From assembly GCA_003599145.1 (NCBI GenBank), contig QZIT01000006.1, positions 248,001 through 312,000 on the forward strand: 64,000 nucleotides of DNA, read 5' to 3'. The stretch is from Candidatus Woesearchaeota archaeon (GTDB lineage: Archaea > Nanobdellota > Nanobdellia > Woesearchaeales > UBA9642). Of the stretch, positions 9,582 to 17,371 are shown piece after piece. The notes beneath the pieces were generated by a model, which was given only the letters and a program-made list of their open reading frames with translations, had not been told where the DNA came from and ran no database searches. A program made the position numbers and the translations under genes. Numbering within the stretch: position 1 is the stretch's first letter; every line of letters begins with the position of its first letter.

Positions 9582-9787
9582 AACTATCGTCACAAGGAGG
9601 CATAATAGTAACTCTGAAAGAGCTAATTGACATGCACAGAGTGGGCTTCAAATACAAAATAAACCACAATACAAAGGATTTGATATCCTTTCGTAGCTTC
9701 CTAGACAATGAGATTAAAAGACGTAAGGAGAGTGCTTTAAATGACCAAAAAAACATATCAGAAAATAACAAACAAATACAAGATTAA
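9578..9787 (+). CDS. Small hypothetical protein
   Basis: In-frame Met at 9578 overlapping the MTase stop; 69 aa. Confidence 0.4.
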   Translation: MKLSSQGGIIVTLKELIDMHRVGFKYKINHNTKDLISFRSFLDNEIKRRKESALNDQKNISENNKQIQD

Positions 9788-9815
9788 AATTTCTCTTTGG
9801 GAGAGAATAAAGAAA

Positions 9816-9998
9816 TTATTCGGATTTTGATCCTTCATTCGTTCCATCTTGAAAACCATCGTCATAAATCTTATTAATAACAACAGATAAATCGTCATCA
9901 GTGAGACATATCTTGATGGCTTTTAGGTATTTCTTTGTGTATTTATCGATCATTGTTTCCATCTTTCTAGCTGAATAAAATGGCTGCTTCATCCCCAT
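9816..9998 (-). CDS. Small hypothetical protein
   Basis: 60-aa ORF in compact minus-strand run. Confidence 0.4.
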   Translation of the reverse strand: MGMKQPFYSARKMETMIDKYTKKYLKAIKICLTDDDLSVVINKIYDDGFQDGTNEGSKSE

Positions 9999-10344
9999 AT
10001 AACTCTACTGATTTGTTACTCCAATATTTTAGCCACTTTAATCTATCCTTATTAATTTCATTAACAAAATCAGTTTCCTTCAGTTTATTTATACGTTTTA
10101 GAAATGGTTTAATCAGAGCCAAATCCAAATCATTTGTATCAGGATGTTTTCTCATCTCCAAATATATTGCTTTCAAATCTTTGTTTTTTGTAAAAAACTT
10201 CCAGAATGAAAAATTATTTCCACTCCTGTAAGACTCTGTTGGCCAGTTTGTATGCGTTGGATCGCAAATATTTTTTTTAGCATCAGGGCATTGTTCGACA
10301 GAAGAATCTCCTGTCTTTTTGCCTATTCTTACATCTAATGTCAT
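9967..10344 (-). CDS. Hypothetical protein
   Basis: 125-aa ORF, tight packing with neighbours. Confidence 0.5.
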   Translation of the reverse strand: MTLDVRIGKKTGDSSVEQCPDAKKNICDPTHTNWPTESYRSGNNFSFWKFFTKNKDLKAIYLEMRKHPDTNDLDLALIKPFLKRINKLKETDFVNEINKDRLKWLKYWSNKSVELYGDEAAILFS

Positions 10345-10345
10345 C

Positions 10346-10555
10346 TTAGTTTACCTCCTTGAGCCATTCTTTCTCGAGAGCAATAAAATTCTCTGGAAAG
10401 ATTTTCTTTTTCTGTTTTGCTTGAGCTACTTGAAAATCGAAGATCGCTTCATCAGTGCAGCATTCAGAACATATTTTTGTTTTATTATCTCTTCTACTTG
10501 TACCTGGATGACAATCTACTGTCTTCTTGCATTTTGGACATTTCCATTCGTTCAT
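10346..10555 (-). CDS. Small zinc-ribbon-like protein
   Basis: CPKCKKTVDC...CSEC cysteine pattern. Confidence 0.6.
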   Translation of the reverse strand: MNEWKCPKCKKTVDCHPGTSRRDNKTKICSECCTDEAIFDFQVAQAKQKKKIFPENFIALEKEWLKEVN

Positions 10556-10556
10556 A

Positions 10557-11438
10557 TTAATCTCTCTCCACTCGTCTTTTTTGATTGAACAAGTTATTTT
10601 GAAGCATCATGATTGCTTCTTCTTCTGCAAACTTGTGTGTTGCAGGAGTGCATGCAGCTGCTTGTGGTGTAGCTATAACTTTTACTAAGTTTGTAAGCTC
10701 AGAGATCTGATTTTTCAATTCAGTAATTTCCACTGAATGTTTTTCTTCAATTGTATTGAAGACTGCATTCACGATATCTCGTTTTGCCTGTAAACTGGAT
10801 TTAATATATCTCTCTGTGCTTCTAAGATTTCTGTGTCTTCCGCAGATTTGTGCAGCAAAAACACCTCTCTTATCGCAAATCTTTTGTAAATAAAAGTGTC
10901 TTAATGTGTGAAAACTCAAGACTGATAATTGATGGCCTGAATTGCTTTTGCCGTATTTATGATCGAGACCAGCTTTCTTTCTTGCTCGAATTGTATGTGT
11001 CCTTATTGTTCCAGGACTCATATGGTTTTCTCCAGCAGAAGTATATTTTCCTGAGATCGTAGGTCTGCCACATCTTGATCTTCGCCCATATCTTTGTCTC
11101 CAAAAAATATAGTTATCAGCGAGTGCAATTTGTGATTTGTAAGTTAGAATATGATCTTTGAAGCGTTCAATCATGAAATCAGGCACAATAATTTTCTCGA
11201 ATTTTTCTTTGTTTTTTTGTTCAGGCAGAAGTAACGTCTTTTCAAAGAAGTCGATGTGATCAACTTTTATTTTGCAAACCTCAACACTTCTTAATCCGAG
11301 TTCACTTGCACAATAATACACATTTTCCCAAAATTTAATGTACTCATCATCATATCTTTTCTCAATTTCTCTGACGGAATCCATGAACATATTGAATTGT
11401 GCCTCAGTAATTGATTTTGCTTTTGCGTCTTGAGCCAT
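10557..11438 (-). CDS. Tyrosine recombinase/integrase
   Basis: ELGLRSVEVCKI (Arg I), FHTLRHFYLQ (HxxR), CGRHRNLRSTERYI (Tyr); C-terminal coiled coil. Confidence 0.9.
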   Translation of the reverse strand: MAQDAKAKSITEAQFNMFMDSVREIEKRYDDEYIKFWENVYYCASELGLRSVEVCKIKVDHIDFFEKTLLLPEQKNKEKFEKIIVPDFMIERFKDHILTYKSQIALADNYIFWRQRYGRRSRCGRPTISGKYTSAGENHMSPGTIRTHTIRARKKAGLDHKYGKSNSGHQLSVLSFHTLRHFYLQKICDKRGVFAAQICGRHRNLRSTERYIKSSLQAKRDIVNAVFNTIEEKHSVEITELKNQISELTNLVKVIATPQAAACTPATHKFAEEEAIMMLQNNLFNQKRRVERD

Positions 11439-11443
11439 CTAAT

Positions 11444-11788
11444 TCACCCCCATAATTCTTTCAGAAGTTCTCTTGAGTATTGTGCTACTTCTGACGCTGG
11501 CACTTTTGTTCCTGTTAAGATCTGTGCAGCTGCTTTTAGGCAAACTTGGAGATGAATATCATCCACAACATTATCTCTCATGTTCGGTGTTGCTTCTGTT
11601 TCTTTTTCTCTTTCTATCTTTATGATATTTCTGTACTTGCCATTTAATTTGTATTCAATAGAAGCTGTATCTCCTTTTTTTACAGGACAAACGCCATATC
11701 CACCATACCATTCATCCTTGATCTTAACACCATACTTGTTGCTTTCTCTCTGATTAACAGCTGAGATGATTCCTATTTCATTTGGCAT
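11444..11788 (-). CDS. Hypothetical protein
   Basis: 114-aa ORF within minus-strand operon-like run. Confidence 0.5.
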   Translation of the reverse strand: MPNEIGIISAVNQRESNKYGVKIKDEWYGGYGVCPVKKGDTASIEYKLNGKYRNIIKIEREKETEATPNMRDNVVDDIHLQVCLKAAAQILTGTKVPASEVAQYSRELLKELWG

Positions 11789-12098
11789 TTTTCTCAGCCT
11801 CCTTAGAACTCCATTCAGTTAATCCGAATGTACCTTTTGAGGTTTTTACAAATCGTTTCTGCGTATCAGTTATCAGTCTTGAAAAAATACTATTTTGTGG
11901 TGTTGTTCCTGTGGATTTGCTTCTTTTCAAAACTTCTGCAGTTATCTCTTTGTAATGCATTGGCTTGCCATTATCTTTTAGAACTTGGTATGCTACTTCT
12001 CTGTGAGGCAAGTCAATTTGTTCTGCTGGTTGTTGTTCTTCTTTCTTCGGCTCTGAACCGACATTTTTATATCTACCTTTATGTTTATCTCCCTTCAT
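11778..12098 (-). CDS. HARE-HTH-like domain protein
   Basis: HREVAYQVLKDNGKPMHYKEITAEVLKRSKSTGTTPQNSIFSRLITDTQKRFVKTSKGTFGLTEW. Confidence 0.7.
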   Translation of the reverse strand: MKGDKHKGRYKNVGSEPKKEEQQPAEQIDLPHREVAYQVLKDNGKPMHYKEITAEVLKRSKSTGTTPQNSIFSRLITDTQKRFVKTSKGTFGLTEWSSKEAEKNAK

Positions 12099-12126
12099 GG
12101 GTATTACCTCCTATGGTTTTACTCAT

Positions 12127-12163
12127 CGGGATTGAGGGTATCTTAGCGGATTACTCAATCCCG
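12127..12163. repeat. Perfect 10-bp inverted repeat, 17-nt loop
   Basis: CGGGATTGAG (12127-12136) / CTCAATCCCG (12154-12163). Confidence 0.85.
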
Positions 12164-12173
12164 TTATGATCAT

Positions 12174-12329
12174 TTATTCTGTTTTACATTTCTCTTTTAA
12201 AATCACATAAACTTCTTTGCCAATGTACTTTTTGGTGTATGGAATCACTGCTCCATTTCCAGACTTTACAACGGTCTTGATTTCTATGTTTCCAGGTTCT
12301 AAAACCAAATCCTTTGTTTTTATTTTCAT
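12174..12329 (-). CDS. DUF2080-like small transposon-associated protein (51 aa)
   Basis: My translation: MKIKTKDLVLEPGNIEIKTVVKSGNGAVIPYTKKYIGKEVYVILKEKCKTE; absent from ORF track because <60 aa. Confidence 0.6.
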   Translation of the reverse strand: MKIKTKDLVLEPGNIEIKTVVKSGNGAVIPYTKKYIGKEVYVILKEKCKTE

Positions 12330-12435
12330 TGTATCTCTCCTCGATAAGTCTATACTTTGTGAGACTATCAGGATATATAAATCTTGTCCTCAAAATGCCT
12401 ATTTTCTGCTAAATTTCTGCATTTGTCAGATATTG

Positions 12436-12483
12436 TCAAGTCCGTTTTCCCCATATCTCCGACTGTGGTTTTGTTGGACTTGA
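12436..12483. repeat. 8-bp inverted repeat upstream of integrase 2
   Basis: TCAAGTCC (12436-12443) / GGACTTGA (12476-12483). Confidence 0.7.
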
Positions 12484-12551
12484 AAAGGGGACACGGGGAT
12501 TATAAAGAACAATGGACACGAATATTCTAATGAGGGGGTTTACTTTACACC

Positions 12552-13514
12552 ATGAAAGTCAACAATGGGAGGATGCAATTTGGGCATAGGAATGAAGCCC
12601 GGGAAAAGACCATAACTGATGAACAGTTGAATAGATTTCTTTCTGCAATCCCATTCATTGAAGAAGATAAATATGTGTTCTTTTGGGAAAATGTTTACTG
12701 CTGTGCAGCAATGCTTGGTCTTAGAAGCGCTGAAACATGCAGGATAAGAATAGAAGACATTGACTTTATGGATAAGACACTCACTCTCCCTGAACAAAAG
12801 AATAAGGAACGATTTGAGAAAATCATAATCCCTGATGAAATGATGAGACGAATAAAAGATCACATCATGAAATACAAGTCAGAAATAGTTCTCAATGGAA
12901 GTCATGGCAAAGACATCAATCAAAATGATTTAAGAGGAGAATATTACATTTTCTGGAGAATGCGTGAGATGAAAACAGGCCACAAAGAAAAGCACCTGGC
13001 AGAACAAACCATCAGAAAACATCTCGAAGAAACCAGAAAGAAAGCTGGACTTGACCACAAATATGGTATGACAAAAGATGGCCATACTCTTGCTGTTTTA
13101 AGCTATCATACTCTTAGGCATTATTATCTGCAGAAGATCTGCGACAGGAGAGGCGTGTTTGCAGCTCAGATAACAGGAAGGCACAAGAACTTGAGAAGCA
13201 CAGAGAGATATCTGACAACAAGTCTCGTGGCCAAGAGAGATATCGTTAATGAAGTATTCAACACTATCCAAGAGCCAGAAGGAGCTCAAATGAAGGCTCT
13301 TAAAGACGAAATCTCTGAACTTAAGGCATTGGTCAAGCAGTCCATAATAATCAGTAATGGAAGCCCAGATAACATCAAAAATAACAGTAAGATCGCAATA
13401 GAAGAAGCCGAGAAAAGAATGCAGAACATGGCCTTGTATGAGAGTCGTCAGATGAGAAAAGGCGGCCCTGTACAGCAGGAAAGTGCTGTTGTTGTCAGCT
13501 CTATGGAGAGGTAG
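12552..13514 (+). CDS. Tyrosine recombinase/integrase, paralog of 10557-11438
   Basis: MLGLRSAETCRI, YHTLRHYYLQKICDRRGVFAAQITGRHKNLRSTERY; long near-identical blocks with the other integrase. Confidence 0.92.
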   Translation: MKVNNGRMQFGHRNEAREKTITDEQLNRFLSAIPFIEEDKYVFFWENVYCCAAMLGLRSAETCRIRIEDIDFMDKTLTLPEQKNKERFEKIIIPDEMMRRIKDHIMKYKSEIVLNGSHGKDINQNDLRGEYYIFWRMREMKTGHKEKHLAEQTIRKHLEETRKKAGLDHKYGMTKDGHTLAVLSYHTLRHYYLQKICDRRGVFAAQITGRHKNLRSTERYLTTSLVAKRDIVNEVFNTIQEPEGAQMKALKDEISELKALVKQSIIISNGSPDNIKNNSKIAIEEAEKRMQNMALYESRQMRKGGPVQQESAVVVSSMER

Positions 13515-13569
13515 ACTGGGCAGATAATTTTATATTGATTGAAATGGATTTCTTATCCTCTTAGAGGCT

Positions 13570-13597
13570 GGACTTGTCCACTTGACACACTTGACAG
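13570..13597. repeat. Short tandem ACTTGWCM repeats downstream of integrase 2
   Basis: GGACTTGTCC-ACTTGACA-C-ACTTGACA. Confidence 0.65.
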
Positions 13598-13750
13598 GGT
13601 GGACATAAGGTATATATCCTAGTGCCACCTTAGAACAGATACGACTGGTCATTTCTGACGATGTTCAGAGATAAGACCAGAAAGGCTCCAAATATCAAGC
13701 TCATCCGCTTGTAGCGATTTTGGGGAAAGCGCTATAAAGTTGTAGCGGAA

Positions 13751-13786
13751 ATATAAATGTTTCGTTTTTTAATTACTGGTAAGTGG
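13751..13786 (-). promoter_or_regulatory. Putative archaeal promoter plus ACT-N4-AGT element
   Basis: Reverse complement CCACTTACCAGTAATTAAAAAACGAAACATTTATAT. Confidence 0.55.
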
Positions 13787-13862
13787 TAAAGATTTTGTGA
13801 TGTGAGCAATGGTCTTTTCTTGAAGTGCAATGCCAGAATAGGAGAAGCGTCTGTTTTGATTT

Positions 13863-14534
13863 TTATGAGACGGGTGTTGTTGGCGCGTTTTCAATAACTC
13901 TCTTATTGATATTGCTTGCCCCTTTGGATGACCAGGCGGTCATTACTGACGTCCATATGGTACCTACAATTAAAGTGGTTGAAGTTCTTAAACTCTCTGG
14001 TATGGCATAATAGTTGAACGCTTGAAAAATATTCCAGCCAGTAAGAGTGGCAATGACGGTCTTTTTGTACTCGCTAAATGATATGTTATTCCAGTATTTG
14101 TCCCTGACGTTGCCCCAAAACTTATTTTTTCTTATTTCTGAGGGTGAGAAGATTCTTGCGTAATTTTTAAGAAGCTCTGGGATGCTGTAATTTGTTTTTT
14201 CCCCTAGAGTGTTGTTAGAGAAGAAAAAAGTGTTGAATGCATTTCCCCACAAATTTGGCCCTAGAGCGGCTTTTAATATTGGATTGTTTGAGATGTATTT
14301 GCCCACTAGGTTCCCTGTTTCCATTAATCCCTCGAGGCACAATCCATAAAACGGAGCCAGAGTTGCAGTATACACTAATTTTCTGGGGTTAATTTTTTTG
14401 TTGAGGACTTTCTGGCTTATTAAGTCTCCTGATACAAACATGAATTCAGCAGCGAGCATGTTTGCTATGTGTGAGTGTGTTTCCTGAAATCTTTGATAGG
14501 CATCTAACACGTGCATTGCTAAATTAGTTTCCAT
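13863..14534 (-). CDS. Mpv17/PMP22-like membrane protein
   Basis: FVSGDLISQKV near N-terminus; TGWNIFQAFNYYAIPESLRTSTTLIVGTIWTSVMTAW resembles the Mpv17 C-terminal W..Q..NF..VP..R.....W motif. Confidence 0.65.
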   Translation of the reverse strand: METNLAMHVLDAYQRFQETHSHIANMLAAEFMFVSGDLISQKVLNKKINPRKLVYTATLAPFYGLCLEGLMETGNLVGKYISNNPILKAALGPNLWGNAFNTFFFSNNTLGEKTNYSIPELLKNYARIFSPSEIRKNKFWGNVRDKYWNNISFSEYKKTVIATLTGWNIFQAFNYYAIPESLRTSTTLIVGTIWTSVMTAWSSKGASNINKRVIENAPTTPVS

Positions 14535-14565
14535 GGTCGCTTACGTTCACTGAAAAATTTTCCAG

Positions 14566-14596
14566 TTATAAATGTTTCGTTTTGTTACTATTAGAG
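14566..14596 (-). promoter_or_regulatory. Putative promoter of the Mpv17-like gene
   Basis: Reverse complement ...AATAGTAACAAAACGAAACATTTATAA, ~32 bp upstream of start. Confidence 0.6.
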
Positions 14597-14708
14597 AAGG
14601 ACTATGGAAAGAACTTTGTTGTGGTTTTCTGATGTTTTTTACGACATAACAAAATCTTTATAAATGAGCGTGATTGCCTTATAGCTATAGATTTTTCGAG
14701 GTGGAATA

Positions 14709-16172
14709 ATGAGACGCTTTTTATTTGTATTATTGGCAGCTTTCCTGCTTCTGGCAGTGCCTGTTTTTGCACGGGAAGCTATGGAAGTAGATGATCGCTT
14801 AAAAGCAGAAGTAAAAGATCTTTCTGTGGAGCAGTGTGTTGAAAAGCTACAGCAAAGATTTCCCAATGCAGATGCAGAGCGAATTGAAAATCGCTGTGAC
14901 GAGATAAAAAAAGCATATGAAGAGCTGCGCGATGAAGATGCTAAACGCCTGAGGGAGCTGGCAAAAGATACTTGGGAAGGCTTGTCTGACGAAGAGAAAA
15001 ATAAATTAAAATATCTTAACAGAGAGCGATTGCAGGCGCTTTCAGAAATGAATGAAGAGCAAATGAAGGCATTGCTTGCAGGCTATCGGCTAGTAAAATA
15101 TGAAGACGGATTTAAAAAGAGGGTTATTGCAAGAGAACGATTAGAGGAATGGGAAGACCGCTTTGACCAGTGGGAAGAGCGATTGGACGAGCTTTCAGAT
15201 ACGATAAAAGAAAAACGAAACGAGTTTTTGCGCTTTAAACAACTGGAAAAAGAATGCAGGGAGAACAACACCAATTCCAGTGATTGCCAGGAAATCTATG
15301 AAGAAGCAATAGCAAAGGCAAAAGAACATTTGCTCAATCTTGCAGACAAAGAGATTGCCCTTCTTGAAAAATTGAAGACAAGAGTTGAGCAGAACGAGAA
15401 CATTGACGATGAAAAAGCTCAGGAAATTCTTGAAGAGATTGACGAGCGCATTGCTGCATTGACGCAAGCAAAAGAAGCTGTACAAGATGCAACAACAAAA
15501 GATGAACTCAAGGAAGCTGCAGAAGCTATTCTTGAAAACTGGAAAGATATCAAAGAGCTTCTCAAAGTGCATACGTATCAGTTGTATCATTCTCGTGTTG
15601 GAGAAATCCTGCAAAGAGCAACTATGTTAGAAAGAAAGCTGGATAATCTCTTGGCATATATGGCTGAAAACAATTTAAGCACAGAAGCTATTGCGCCGTT
15701 GGTTGATGCATTTGGAGAAAAAATAGAATCTGCAAGAGCAAAATTTGAAGAGGCAGATGAAAAATTAAAAGATGCTTATGCACTAAAGCAAGAATCACAA
15801 CCAGACGTTGATGCCATAAAAAATCTTTCCAACGAGGCGAAAGTACTCTTAGAGCAGGCGCATGAAGAGCTTAACGATGCGCATGAAATCTTTAAGGATA
15901 TTTCTGAATTAGTTAAAGACCAAAGAGACTTGCTGAAAGAATCTGATGACGACTATTATGTCCTTGAAGATGACGATTCGGATGATCTTGATGACGATAG
16001 TGATAATGACGATAGCAACGATGATGAACGTGATGATAGTGGCAATGATAGCGATTCCGACTTGGACGATGCAGATGATGATTCAGACGAAGAGGATTCA
16101 GACGATGATGATTCGGATGAGTCTAACAACGATAACTCTACTGATGACAATTCAACGAGAGGAAATAATTGA
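14709..16172 (+). CDS. Secreted coiled-coil protein with Asp/Ser-rich acidic tail
   Basis: Signal-like MRRFLFVLLAAFLLLAVPVFA; DDDSDDLDDDSDNDD... C-terminus. Confidence 0.75.
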   Translation: MRRFLFVLLAAFLLLAVPVFAREAMEVDDRLKAEVKDLSVEQCVEKLQQRFPNADAERIENRCDEIKKAYEELRDEDAKRLRELAKDTWEGLSDEEKNKLKYLNRERLQALSEMNEEQMKALLAGYRLVKYEDGFKKRVIARERLEEWEDRFDQWEERLDELSDTIKEKRNEFLRFKQLEKECRENNTNSSDCQEIYEEAIAKAKEHLLNLADKEIALLEKLKTRVEQNENIDDEKAQEILEEIDERIAALTQAKEAVQDATTKDELKEAAEAILENWKDIKELLKVHTYQLYHSRVGEILQRATMLERKLDNLLAYMAENNLSTEAIAPLVDAFGEKIESARAKFEEADEKLKDAYALKQESQPDVDAIKNLSNEAKVLLEQAHEELNDAHEIFKDISELVKDQRDLLKESDDDYYVLEDDDSDDLDDDSDNDDSNDDERDDSGNDSDSDLDDADDDSDEEDSDDDDSDESNNDNSTDDNSTRGNN

Positions 16173-16180
16173 GGTGTAAC

Positions 16181-16372
16181 ATGAAAAGAGCGATACTGAT
16201 ACTGTTGGTTTTGATTGTTGTCATGGGCTGTGCAAAGCAGGCTCCTGTTGATGAACCTGTGAATGTAGATACCACTTCTGCAGATCCTTTAGCAGATGTT
16301 CAGGATGTTCAGCCAGAAGACCTGAATGATGCTGACCTTGACACAGCTGCAAACGATTATCAAGACTGGTAA
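16181..16372 (+). CDS. Small acidic lipoprotein-like protein
   Basis: MKRAILILLVLIVVMGCAKQ lipobox-like. Confidence 0.6.
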   Translation: MKRAILILLVLIVVMGCAKQAPVDEPVNVDTTSADPLADVQDVQPEDLNDADLDTAANDYQDW

Positions 16373-16387
16373 TTTTTTCTTTTTTTT

Positions 16388-17371
16388 ATGATTTCTTTAG
16401 ATGGTTCTCATGGAGAAGGCGGCGGTCAGATAGTGAGAACTGCATTGGCATTAAGCACCATAACCGGAAAGCCATTTATGATTAACAATATTAGAAGCGG
16501 AAGGGAGAAATCCGGGCTTAAAAATCAGCATGTCCATTGCATCAAGGCTTTAAAGCAGCTTTGCAATGCAGAGGTTGAAGGCTGTTTTTTAGGGTCTCCT
16601 TCATTGACCTATCAGCCTAAGAAAATTGTTGCAAAAGATATCTCTATCAATATTGGCACTGCAGGTTCTATCACGCTATTCATGCAATCCGTGCTGCTTC
16701 CTTGCTTGTATGCAGATAAACCTATCTTGCTTACGGTTGAAGGAGGCACTGATGTGCGATGGGCTCAGCCTATAGATTATTTTTCTCACGTGTTTTTGAA
16801 CGTTTTACATTTGCCGGTAACCGTTGAAGTGCAAAAAAGAGGGTTTTATCCCAAAGGAGAAGGTGTTGTTGCATGCAAGATAACGCCTGCATCCCTAAAA
16901 AAAATACAGCTTCTTGAAAGAGGAGATCTTGTTGCCATTAAAGGAGTAAGTGTTGCTTCAGATGATTTGCAGGACCTGCATGTTCTTGAAAGGCAAACCA
17001 AAGCAGTTCTTGAGCTTTTTCCTGATGCAGATATTGTGCCAGATTACCAAAAAGCAAGTTCAACAGGCTCGGGAATAACGCTGTTTGCGCAGTTTGAAAA
17101 AACTATTCTTGGTGCAGATGTTCTTGGTGAAAAGGAAAAAGAATCTGAAGAACTGGGAAAAGAGGTTGCAGAAAAATTATTGCAGGAAATAAACAGCGAT
17201 GCTGTTATTGACAGCCATTGTGCAGATGCGTTAATACCTTTTTTAGGCATGGCAAAAGGAGCCTTGAAAACATCTCAAATAACAAAGCATCTCTTAAGCA
17301 ATATCTATGTCACTGAAAAATTTCTTGACGTGAAGTTTCGCATAGAAGGAACGACGGTTTTTTGCGATTAA
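16388..17371 (+). CDS. rtcA: RNA 3'-terminal phosphate cyclase
   Basis: DGSHGEGGGQIVRTALALS, NIRSGREKSGLKNQHV. Confidence 0.95.
   Translation: MISLDGSHGEGGGQIVRTALALSTITGKPFMINNIRSGREKSGLKNQHVHCIKALKQLCNAEVEGCFLGSPSLTYQPKKIVAKDISINIGTAGSITLFMQSVLLPCLYADKPILLTVEGGTDVRWAQPIDYFSHVFLNVLHLPVTVEVQKRGFYPKGEGVVACKITPASLKKIQLLERGDLVAIKGVSVASDDLQDLHVLERQTKAVLELFPDADIVPDYQKASSTGSGITLFAQFEKTILGADVLGEKEKESEELGKEVAEKLLQEINSDAVIDSHCADALIPFLGMAKGALKTSQITKHLLSNIYVTEKFLDVKFRIEGTTVFCD

Noticed and set aside
13540-13760. tRNA at the element boundary as attachment site
   Set aside because: Looked for a cloverleaf and TTCRANYC/GG T-loop signature near the integrase; none found, only the hairpin reported above.
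15946-16179. Met/Ile/Thr-rich and Ser-rich ORFs
   Set aside because: Alternative frames of the GAT/GAC repeat encoding the Asp-rich tail.
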